This document shows, piece after piece, positions 55,648-64,000 of a stretch of DNA of 64,000 nt. Within the stretch, counting starts at the first letter, position 1. Each line of letters opens with the position of its first letter. The notes beneath the pieces were generated by a model. It was not told the origin of the DNA, searched no databases, and saw nothing but the letters and a program-made list of their open reading frames with translations. Both the position numbers and the translations under genes were made by a program. Location: NCBI GenBank assembly GCA_036250195.1, contig JAVHZZ010000003.1:336595875-336659874 (forward strand), in the 5' to 3' direction. The stretch is from Mixophyes australis (lineage: Eukaryota; Chordata; Amphibia; Anura; Limnodynastidae).

Positions 55648-57127
55648 TGTCACACGGCGCTCATTCGGCTTCCACAACCGAAGACTAAGACACTCACCTG
55701 TACCTCATTAAGCATACCTCAGCTCCTGGCGTTGGTTCTGCGCATGCGCAGACCTATTACCTTTCTGTCCGTTGCAGTTTCCTATTGATCATTAGTTCTG
55801 GCTCTAAACTTGAAAAGGCACTTCCTCCCTCTCTTCTGGGCCTGTTGATTAAGTTACCTGCCTGATTAGAACCTTGTCTGTTTCCTGTGTGTCTACTTGG
55901 ATTTTCAGAGCGTCTGCTGTGTGTTGCTGTTCCAGGGGCTATAACACTCAAACTGCACCTGTCTCAGCTGTGTTGCTGTTCCATGGGCTATACTGCTCAA
56001 GCTGCACCTGTCTCCGCTGTATTGCTGTTCCACGGGCTATACTGCTCAAACTGCACCTGTCTCAGCTGTGTTGCTGTTCCATGGGCTATACTGCTCAAGC
56101 TGCACCTGTCTCCGCTGTATTGCTGTTCCACGGGCTATACTGCTCAAGCTGCACCTGTCTCCGCTGTGTTGCTGTTCCACAGGCTATACTGCTCAAACTG
56201 AACCTGTCTCCGCTGTGTCGCTGCTCCAAGGGCTGTACCGCTCAAGCTACACCTGACTCTGCTGTGTTACTGCTCCAGGGGCTACATTGCTCAAGCTACA
56301 CCTGTGTCCGCTGGGTCGCTGCTCCACGGGCTATACTGCTCAAGTTACACCAGACTCCATTGAGTAGCTGCTCCATGGGCTATTCTGCTCAAGTCGCACC
56401 AATCTCTATTATCCTGCTGTCTGGATCATCTACTCTGCATCCGTCCCTGTGGTCCGGCTGTACTACAGGTTGTATCTCTCAAGCTGCTTGATTTCATCTA
56501 CCTCTGTTGGCGGGACTGTTCATGCTGCATTTGTATCTATTGTGTTACTGTATTAAGGGCTATTCCACTCAGGCTGCACTTATCGTTATTACCGTGCTGG
56601 CTGGACTGTTAACTGCACCCCTCTTAGCGTGCTGCCATACTGTGGTCCCAAATACCTAAGCTGCACTTGTCGCTACCATTCTGCTGCTGGACTATTCATG
56701 CCACTACTACTCTGATTATGTCATTATACTGCTCAGCTGTATTTACTCCTGTTACTCTGCTAGTGGAACTGTACATGCTGCAATTATTCTCCTTGTGTCA
56801 ATATACTACAGACTGTTCTGTTCAAACCTCGTCATCATTAAACCGCTACTTGAATTGTTCATCCTGCATCTGTCTTCACTCTGCTACTTGGTTGTAGAAC
56901 TTACATCCCAATTATCGCCAGTGTGTCTGCATACCTCTTACACCTACTCCCCTGGGATCTGGCCTGACACTCCTGGTAGGGACCGCGACCTGCGGACGGA
57001 TGCTGCTAAGCCCAAATCACCTTGCGGTGATCACTGGTGAATACCATCCGTCCGCTAGACTCCCCGTCCTGCTGGGAGTAGCGCCAAGTTGGGCAGGTCC
57101 AAGAGTCCGGTGTACCAAACCGTGACA
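55648..57127 (+). mobile_element. Solo LTR (TGTCAC family), 1480 bp, inside Tc1
   Basis: It begins TGTCACACGGCGCTC and ends AACCGTGACA with a perfect 5-bp duplication CATTG (55643-55647 and 57128-57132). Rejoining the flanks restores the Tc1 frame. It has CTGCGCATGCGCAGA near the left, a minisatellite of about 60-bp units (about 55905-56400), and the tail module GGGACCGCGACCTGCGGACG with CTAGACTCCCCGTCC shared with two other LTRs here. Its open frames are products of the tandem repeat. Confidence 0.94.
55905..56400. repeat. 60-bp minisatellite inside LTR
   Basis: About eight units of TGCTGTTCCA(T/C)GGGCTATA plus CTGCTCAAGCTGCACCTGTC and TC(C/A)GCTGT. The first units are almost identical and the later ones diverge. 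The 60-bp period keeps all three frames open, giving Cys/Leu-rich translations that are not genes. Confidence 0.9.
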
Positions 57128-57246
57128 CATTGATTAAGCAAGAATGGGCGGCCATCAGTCAGTATGTGGCCTAGAAGTTGATTGACATCATGCCAGGGCG
57201 AATTGCAAAGGTCTTCAAAAAGAAGGGTCAACACTGCAAATATTGA
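57128..57246 (+). pseudogene. Tc1 transposase pseudogene, 3' part
   Basis: It continues the reading interrupted at 55647: LIKQEWAAISQYVA, a stop, then KLIDIMPGRIAKVFKKKG-QHCKY and the normal stop. This is the usual C-terminus of Tc1-type transposases of this group. Confidence 0.88.
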
Positions 57247-57419
57247 CTCTTTGCATAAACCTAATTGAATTGTCAATAATAGCCTTTGACACTGAAATAC
57301 TTGCAATGTTACTTCAGTATACCATAGCAACATCTGACATAAAGGTCTAAAAACACTGAAGCAGCAAACTTTGTGAAAACCAATACTTGTGTGATTCTCA
57401 AAACTTTTGGTCATGACTG

Positions 57420-57726
57420 CAATAGCTAGGCAGGGGTATGGGGTATTATATGAAAAGCCTGATCACTATTCAGTTTTATTAATAACACGCAGTGCCAATA
57501 CATAATTGGCTGTTTCTTTGGCTATAAAATCATTATTTTATTAATTGTTTTAACTTTATAAGTCTTTTTATTAAATTAACTTTGTGAGACATTTGTGGTA
57601 TTCCAATTATATATTTTTATCTAATTAAAAGAACAAAAGGGCAAACAAATTGAGCTCTGCTCCTATTTTTCAATTAATGAAAGTGGTGTGTGACAGGCTG
57701 CTGTGAGTAGATAGCCTTACTCAGAC
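57420..57726. other. Unassigned AT-rich sequence
   Basis: Nothing recognised between the Tc1 element and the MITE. Confidence 0.5.
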
Positions 57727-57729
57727 TTA

Positions 57730-57904
57730 GGGCTAGATTTACTAAGCTGCGGGTTTGAAAAAGTGGGGATGTTGCCTATAGCAACCAATCAGATTCTAGC
57801 TTTCATTTATTTAGTACCTTCTACAAAATGACAGCTAGAATCTGATTGGTTGCTACAGGCAACATCCCCACTTTTTCAAACCCGCAGCTTAGTAAATCTA
57901 GCCC
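57730..57904. mobile_element. MITE, PIF/Harbinger-like, 175 bp
   Basis: Nearly perfect inverted repeats GGGCTAGATTTACTAAGCTG ... CTTAGTAAATCTAGCCC, with the long internal arm GATGTTGCCTATAGCAACC, and a TTA duplication (57727-57729 and 57905-57907). It is the same family and length as 14687-14861. Confidence 0.9.
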
Positions 57905-57961
57905 TTAGAGTGTAAACTCACACAGGTGGAAGTCCTATGGATTAATGGATGATTAGATTAG

Positions 57962-58145
57962 TAGAGGTGCGCTGAGCCACGTGTTTTGGTTTTGGATGTG
58001 GTTTGTGTGTTCATGTTTTGGTTCTGTGACAGGTTTTGCTAAAAAAATCGCAAAAGGTTTTGGTTTTGGATCTGGATTAATTAAAAATTGTGAAAAATAG
58101 GTAAAAACAATGTAATTTTGGGCTGTTTTTGCTCCTATATTGCTA
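57962..58145 (-). mobile_element. hAT 3' end fragment, reversed
   Basis: TAGAGGTGCGCTGAGCCACG then TGTTTTGGTTTTGGATGTGG corresponds to the reverse complement of the right end of the complete hAT element (9998 inward). The remainder of the element is absent; an L2-like tail (CTCTATAAATAAATGTTGATG) follows at about 58150-58205. Confidence 0.65.
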
Positions 58146-58639
58146 TTTATACAGATGCTATAATGCATCTCCTGGTGCTCTATAAATAAATGTTGATGTG
58201 ATGATCATAGCATTAACATTCGTTTCCAGTTATTTCCATTTCTAATGATCCCTTCACAACTGTCCCAATTGTCACCAATTTTGGCCAAAGTCTGCACTTT
58301 GCAGTGAGCTGTGTTAATGAAGGATTTTGTTATTCTGCCTTCGTTTATTTTGCACTCTCCCATTCAATGCCAAAAATAGTTAATCAGTGTATATGGTTCT
58401 CTAACTTCATCACTTAGTGTAAATTGTCAGCCATCATATCTCCATCTCTATATTTAATCTTTGCCAGGGCCAAAATCTGTCCTCTTAATTGCTCAGATTG
58501 TAGACTTTCAATTGCATTGCTAAGACATGTTTTGAGCAAACAAATCTGCATCAATGTGAGTGTTATACAAACTTACATGTGTGGGAAGGGCAATAATTGG
58601 TCTATCTGAACTGTTTGTTTTACAATTCCTTATACCTCA

Positions 58640-59552
58640 TGTCACGCTCCGGTCCCGCAAACGGGCACCTGTCTCGTTACCTGCATCTCACTGATCTTGA
58701 AACTGTCTTGTTCTGGTGTCAGGCTCACACCATTCATTTATCTACTGTCAGATCTGCACAGGTGCAAGGTCTGTTTCACTTCAGGACCTCCTCCCTTTTT
58801 CTCATTGGCTAAGTGTTATTGGAGCACTATTTAAACCTCCTGGATTCACCTGTCTGATGCCTGTTTTTCAAGTTCACTTCCTGTAGCCTGTGGTTCTGGT
58901 TCCTGTTCTTCTTGTGGATTGCGTGCACTTCAGTCTGCTCTCAGCTCGTGGCCTGTGTTGAACTAACACTGATTCAGTATCTCTATTACATCTCCAGAGT
59001 ACTTCATCGTGACAGCCTCGGTTCTCTCATCACTACCTCTCAGAGCCGCTACTACTTCTGTGACTCATCAGCTGTTGTCCTGAGTTACCTACGTTACTTC
59101 AGTCTGCTCTCAGCTCGTGGCCTGTGTTGAACTAACACTGTTCCAGTATCTCTATTACCAACTCCTGAGTACACCATTGAGACAGCTTCGGTTCTCTCAC
59201 CGCTACCTCGCAGAGCACCTACTACCGCAGTGACTCATCAGCTGCTGACCACTATTTTCCTGTGTTCCCTTTCCCTCAACGACCATCTGCATATACTACT
59301 ATTGTTCCTGTGTCTCAACCACTTACCTGTGGGTTCCAGCGTTACTTCCTGCATCACCTGGCTCCTCCACATCTTTCTGCTGTTCACTCACTCACGGGAC
59401 CGCGACCTGCAGGTTCAGTGCTGCAAAGACCATATTTCCTTGTGGGGGTTCCTGGTGAAAACCACCTATCTGCTAGACTCCGCGCCCGTGGGTGGGCCCA
59501 GCCATGTTCAGCAGAGCATAGGGATCTATTTCCAGTATAGCCAACCGTGACA
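58640..59552 (+). mobile_element. Solo LTR (TGTCAC family), about 913 bp
   Basis: It runs from TGTCACGCTCCGGTCCCGC to CAACCGTGACA and includes the family tail module (GGGACCGCGACCTGCAGG, CTAGACTCCGCGCCC) and an internal duplication of a TTCAGTCTGCTCTCAGCTCG phrase (58929 and 59098, about 169 bp apart). The flanks CCTCA and TCATG do not form a duplication. The right edge coincides with the start of LINE sequence. Confidence 0.8.
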
Positions 59553-60741
59553 TCATGTCTCCCTTCTCGTACTTCTTGACCTATCTGCTGCTTTTGACAC
59601 AGTCAATCATTCTCTTCTCCTCACCACTCTTCACTCCCTAGGTCTTTGTGAAACAGGTTTACCTCCTACCTCTCTGGTCACTCTTTTAGCGTGTCTGCTT
59701 ATGACTCTTCCTTCCCCCGCTTCCCTTTTCTATTGTAGTCCCACAAGGCTCTGTCCTTGGCTCTCTGCTCTTCTCTCTTTACACCACCTTTCTCTGTGAA
59801 TTAATTTCATCATTTGGCTTCCAATACCACCTTTATGGTGATGACACGCAAATCTATATTTCCTGTCCCCTAACCCAGGTATCTAGCTGTCTCTCTGCTG
59901 TAAGTGTCTGGACGTCACAGTGCTTCCTGAAGCTCATCATCTTTTCTCCTGCCAATGTTGCAATCCCTCCCAATATCTCCCTCTTGGCTGACAACATCAC
60001 TCTTTCTCCTGTCATCCAAGCACGCTGCCTTGGAGTCTTCCTTGACTCAGCCCTCAGCTTTACCCCTCATATCCAGTCTCTCACCAAATCCTGCCACTTT
60101 CTCCTCCGTAACATCAACAAAATCTGTCCCTTCCTCTCTCAGGAAGCAAACAATCCTGGTCCATTCACTTATCATTTCTCAATTCGACTATTGCAACCTC
60201 CTTCTCACTGACCTTCCTGACTCTCACATTTTGACCTTCAATCCATACAGAATGCTGTGGCTAGGCTCATCTTACTCTCCCACCAACGTCTTCGCATCTC
60301 CTCTGTGTAAATCCCTTCATTGGCTCCCTATCCATTTCAGTTCACGCTCTTTAAACTCACTTACAAAGCCACTTAATAACACTTCTCCCCCTTACAACAC
60401 TGACCTTGTCTCAAGATACATACCTACCAGGCCACTCTGCTCTGCCTCAATTCACCTCATTGCCTCCTCTCGTGCTCACCTCCAAGACTTCTGCCATGCT
60501 GCCCCTAATCTTTGGAACTCCCTTCCCCGTCTCACTCGACTCTCCCCCAACCTTCAGTCCTTAAAATACTTACTCAAACGTCGCCTTTTCAAGCTCGCCT
60601 CTCCTACCACTTCCTATCCATCACCTCCTCTTCCTCTCCTGCCATATCCATCTTTTACCAGTGGGCAGGGTCCTCTCTACCTATTGTCTTCTGTATCCGG
60701 TGCTACTGAATCTGGAGCGCCTAATAAATAAACAATAATAA
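59553..60741 (+). pseudogene. L2-type LINE 3' half (reverse transcriptase), decayed
   Basis: It starts inside the reverse transcriptase: LLDLSAAFDTVNHSLL-like sequence (about 59575), then a [12 protein letters not shown] stretch, then [19 protein letters not shown] sequence (about 59825; the usual ADD motif reads GDD), then [20 protein letters not shown] (about 60025), [14 protein letters not shown] and SLHWLPIHF, and AAPNLWNSLPRLTR (about 60500). This is the order of L2/CR1-type elements. The tail is GGAGCGCCTAATAAATAAAC with AATAAT. Several frameshifts are present. Confidence 0.85.
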
Positions 60742-61020
60742 TGGCGGCCAACTTAGAGAAGCCCATTGTGAGGCTGGTGGTGGCCATTTTGGAAAACTAC
60801 ACAGTGGAAACTACTACACTCAGAATGCACTAAGAATGGGGAGGTGTGCAAAAGGAGAGAAGAGACTGTGTGTGAGATATCAGAGAGAGATAAGGAGGAG
60901 AGAGATTAGAGCTGGGCGAGTGTCAGACATCCGAAGGATTTGCAAATTGAAAGTACAACCTACAGGAGAAAGCTGGAGAAGTAAGCAGGATGAGCAGAAA
61001 TAAGAAACTGTCAGATAAGA
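60742..61020. other. Unassigned sequence
   Basis: No recognised feature. Confidence 0.45.
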
Positions 61021-61021
61021 G

Positions 61022-61432
61022 TAAGGCTGGGTACACACTCCAGAAGAGTTCTCCTGATGAGATATCGTTAACGGTTTTACCAACAACCCAAAGTCCCGAT
61101 CAACATGCCAATTCTTGTGTACACACTATACATGTTTTACAAACCATCGTCTGAAAAGATCGTGACTATGCAAACTCTATGGAGTTCTGCCTACATTGCT
61201 AGTCGTGAGTGCATACACACTTCAGAATTTGTCATTGTACCTTGTTTATAGAGATTTTTAGTTTATAGAGACTTTTGGTCCATTTATAAAATCAAATGCT
61301 ACAATGTGCTTTGGAACAATAAAACATGATTGTTGGAGCATATACACTAATGCAATATCGTACATAACGGTTGTTTATTGTGTGATTAGCACGATAATCG
61401 GGTGAAAAACTTGTAGTGTGCACCTAGCTTAA
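61022..61432. mobile_element. MITE of unknown class, about 410 bp
   Basis: TAAGGCTGGGTACACACT at the left mirrors AGTGTGCACCTAGCTTA at the right. The interior is AT-rich without a gene, and the duplication is unclear. The phrase GGCTGGGTACACACT is common at MITE ends in amphibians as far as I recall. Confidence 0.6.
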
Positions 61433-63290
61433 GAAAGCGAAAGACATAATAGCTGTAAACAAGCAGAAACATTATGACAAGAGCCACGGAAAGGGAAGTT
61501 GCTTAAGAGAAATCATCTAATTGGTGAGAAACAACATTATTACGCACACCTAAACCCTTATCATATTGCTGGACAGTAATTAATATTGATTCAACTGACA
61601 AGTCGAGTTCACTTAAGGCACATTGCTATTATAGCAAGGATTTCATGTTCACAGTTCACCTATACTAAACAGTGCTGCAACATTTGTCTATTTACACATA
61701 AAGAGAAAGGGACAATCTATTCTATTTCCATACTTTGCAAGACAACAAGGGCCCTAATGTGCACATTAAAGTTTAGAATAACTTGGGTTAAACTCCTTAA
61801 TATAAGTTTGTAGCATTATAACAGAAATTCTTGCTTAAAGTTGATTGCTATAAGACATTGTTACAGAGAGTTAAAGCAACAGTCTTAATTACTGTTTTAT
61901 TTATTGCTGATTTATTAATACCTTTGCCTTATCTAGATGTCAGTCTTGTCCTGAGCAAAATTAATATTCTGCTCTATGCTTACTTCGTGGCATATTAATA
62001 CTGTCCTGAGATAGGTATAAGTGAAATAATACATTTTGCACCTTCAAGTTACGGCTTCAGTGAATTTAACCCCATGTTTACAGTCGCAGCTGGATTTTCA
62101 GCCGTTTAATAAAAACTAGTGATTATTCAGCCTCTAACCTCAGTGCATCTTTACTATTATAACATCTCACTGGTGGGGAGAATCCTTGTCTCTCGGCTAT
62201 GGTGTGGTGGGAGTGAAGATGTGATGGTGCTGCCAAAGTCAGAGGGCAGGTGCAAGAGCCAATTCCAGAAGCCGTGCCATCTTACTCTAACACCTCACTT
62301 ATACCACACACTCACTTCCCCAAACCTAGACATTTTATAACTAATAACCTCTCACACATGATGCACTTCTGTATGGTGCAAGAAATATACAAGCTCAGAT
62401 AATCCTGAAGTGAAAAACGTATCGTATTTCCATTTCAGCTTATTATGGAAATAAAGGCATGTATTCTAAGCGCAACCCGCGTTCAGTATTATACGCACGT
62501 GTGAAAGGATGGAACGCCTATGTCACCCTGTCTGTTGTTGCTGGGAACCGGCAGGGCTTACTTTGCCACCGTTCCCTTTTGTTATCCCAAATGTGCCCTC
62601 TTGCTGCAGTAGGAGGGGCTTATAATGCTGCCAACACTGAACTACTTTATGGCACTCAGAACCACGTTCCTTCTGGTTAACTGTCACTGCTAGTGTACTC
62701 TTGTGCTGGTACACTTGGGCATGTTTATATAAATCAGCGGCCTGCGCTATTTGCTTTAAATAAATTTATACCAAAAGTTACTTAATAGTGATCCAGTCAC
62801 AGCACGTATCTAGACTTTGCGTTCGCAAGAATTTAGCAAGGCAAGGCATGAAGATATGTGTGCTTTTGTAATCGGGGGCAGGTCTGCTGTGCTCCACTAC
62901 ACCAGACACAGCAGGATGTGTGGAACCCCTGTGTGGATTATAAATTCGCCAAAGACAGAACAGGAAAATAAAAAAAAAATCTTGCATTATTGTTACCTGA
63001 TAATAACAAAGACATTAATGTTAAAGCAGTAATAAAAAAGTGTGTTTTCTTATCCCCCCCATGAAATACATTTATTAGAATAAAATAGATTTTTACAGTT
63101 GTTTGTGATTGCAAAATCATGTTATAGCATGCATACAAGACCGTCATCACTACTGATCTGGACTTAGAATAGCCCTGTAGATAGAGCAAGAGATACAGCA
63201 GAAAAACAAGTAACTTTGAGATGCCCAATTTCTAGAATTGGATGTGGCTGTGTGGGCTTGAGTTTGGCATGCCCCTTATTTAAATTTACT
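61433..63290. other. Unassigned intergenic sequence
   Basis: No exon, RNA gene or element end is recognised in this AT-rich stretch. Confidence 0.45.
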
Positions 63291-63789
63291 TGTTACGACT
63301 CTGCCAATTGCTTGTATGTAGCAGCAGTAACTCAAATCCACCAGAGGTGCTGCTGTTCTGTTCCTGAACTTTTCACCATGTCTGTAGAAGTTAATCCCCT
63401 TGCCTGATGGCTGATTAGAACTTCACCTGTCCCACAGATTGAAACACCTGCCTCATGCTGTGCTCTGTGCAGTTTATCTTTAATCTCTGGCTTCTGCTGG
63501 TTCCTCCCTGTTCCAGTGTTTGTGCTTCTGCTGTTGATCTCCCGTTGTGACCCTAATTCCTGGACCCTGCTTGTTTGCCTGTTGCCCCGACCACGGCTTG
63601 ATTACTGGACTATGCTATTTTGCTTGTGACCCCGACCTCTGCCTGGCTATTGGATTCTGCTTAACCTGATCCTTGCTTGATCACTGGACTCAGTTTGTCT
63701 GCTTCCCTGGACAGTCTTGTGCCTCCTGGACTGGGGTAACTCATAATACTTGTCCCTGCTATTTATCTGTATGTCATTATTGCCTGCAC
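63291..63789 (+). mobile_element. Probable LTR remnant
   Basis: It starts TGTTACGACTCTGCC and has the pyrimidine-rich, repetitive GACC-phrases (TTGTGACCCTAATTCC, TTGTGACCCCGACCTC, GCTTGATCACTGGAC) seen in the R-U5 part of frog LTRs. It is cut at 63790 by another LTR start. No right end is visible in the window. Confidence 0.45.
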
Positions 63790-64000
63790 TGTTAGAGAGC
63801 CGCGGCGGCCACAGGCACCGCCACGACTCACCGCCCCTCTCTCTGGCGTCCTGGTCGTCACTATGATGACTGGGACGTCACTTCCGGACAACGGCCGGAC
63901 GCCGAAGACAACTTCTATGCACACCAGCAAGCTGAATAGCTGGGCGCGTGTGCAGAGTCATTCACAGCCTGTGGGCTGATTAATTAGTCCACTTCATTTG
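63790..64000 (+). mobile_element. LTR start (TGTTA family), truncated by window end
   Basis: TGTTAGAGAGCCGCGGCGGC, GGCGTCCTGGTCGTCA, GGGACGTCACTTCCGG and the AGCCTGTGGGCTGATTAATTA segment match the reverse complement of the right ends of the LTRs at 12437-13064 and 47517-48217. It is therefore the same family in plus orientation. Confidence 0.75.

Larger units (their letters stand above)
54376..57419 (+). mobile_element. Tc1/mariner transposon split by an LTR
   Basis: The left end CAGTTATGGCCAAAAGTTTT follows TA (54374-54375). The right end CAAAACTTTTGGTCATGACTG is followed by CA (TA with one change). The inverted repeats are well matched. Without the nested LTR and its duplication the element is about 1.56 kb, normal for Tc1. 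The transposase is broken, so the copy is dead. Confidence 0.92.

Noticed and set aside
55874..56491. 205-codon Cys/Leu-rich frame
   Set aside because: It lies in the 60-bp minisatellite of a solo LTR with a perfect target duplication; it is not a gene.

Overview
The window is vertebrate nuclear DNA, most likely from a frog (anuran amphibian). One split host gene sits in a dense field of transposable elements. The repeat mix supports the assignment: Neptune-type Penelope-like elements (PLEs) with GIY-YIG endonuclease, an autonomous BED-type hAT, a two-gene Harbinger, Tc1/mariner, L2-type LINEs, V-SINE-like SINEs and many solo LTRs. All assignments were made by eye from motifs, terminal repeats and target-site duplications (TSDs); no database was searched.

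Host gene: the only clear cellular gene is ANKEF1 (ankyrin repeat and EF-hand domain protein 1), minus strand, start codon at 39566 and stop at 29789. Seven coding exons with GT-AG borders and matching phases join into a 653-residue protein (ankyrin block, EF-hand-like region, lysine-rich linker, second ankyrin block). Its C-terminus is about 120 residues shorter than I recall for the mammalian protein.

0-16.9 kb: a PLE terminal fragment with a hammerhead-like motif (0.5-1.5 kb); a GC-skewed minisatellite (2.86-4.40 kb); a structurally complete hAT transposon with an uninterrupted 997-residue transposase, 100-bp iteron arrays on both sides of the gene and a perfect 8-bp TSD (5047-9998); an older hAT fragment (10.4-11.4 kb); a 30-bp satellite (11.76-12.17 kb); a PLE 3' end split by a solo LTR (12.2-14.1 kb); and three MITEs.

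16.9-23.1 kb: a Harbinger element with an intact two-exon transposase and a decayed Myb/SANT-like partner gene. 23.4-29.0 kb: a minus-strand PLE (N-terminal region, RT, GIY-YIG, hammerhead-like motif) broken by two solo LTRs and followed by a V-SINE-like element with an inverted copy of its own head.

29.8-39.6 kb: ANKEF1, with a solo LTR in intron 1 and fold-back or MITE elements in introns 3 and 5. 39.6-47.4 kb: mostly unassigned sequence with a few repeats. 47.4-49.0 kb: one solo LTR nested in another, each with a TSD. 51.4-60.7 kb: a PLE terminus, an L2-type LINE 5' half on the minus strand, a dead Tc1 split by a 1480-bp solo LTR, a MITE, a reversed hAT end, another LTR and an L2-type LINE 3' half on the plus strand. 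61-64 kb: a MITE, unassigned sequence, and LTR sequence running off the window end.

The elements do not form a pathway. They record successive insertions around and within one gene. The points most worth following up are the hammerhead-like motifs at matching positions in separate PLE copies, the apparently intact hAT and Harbinger transposase genes, and the short ANKEF1 C-terminus.
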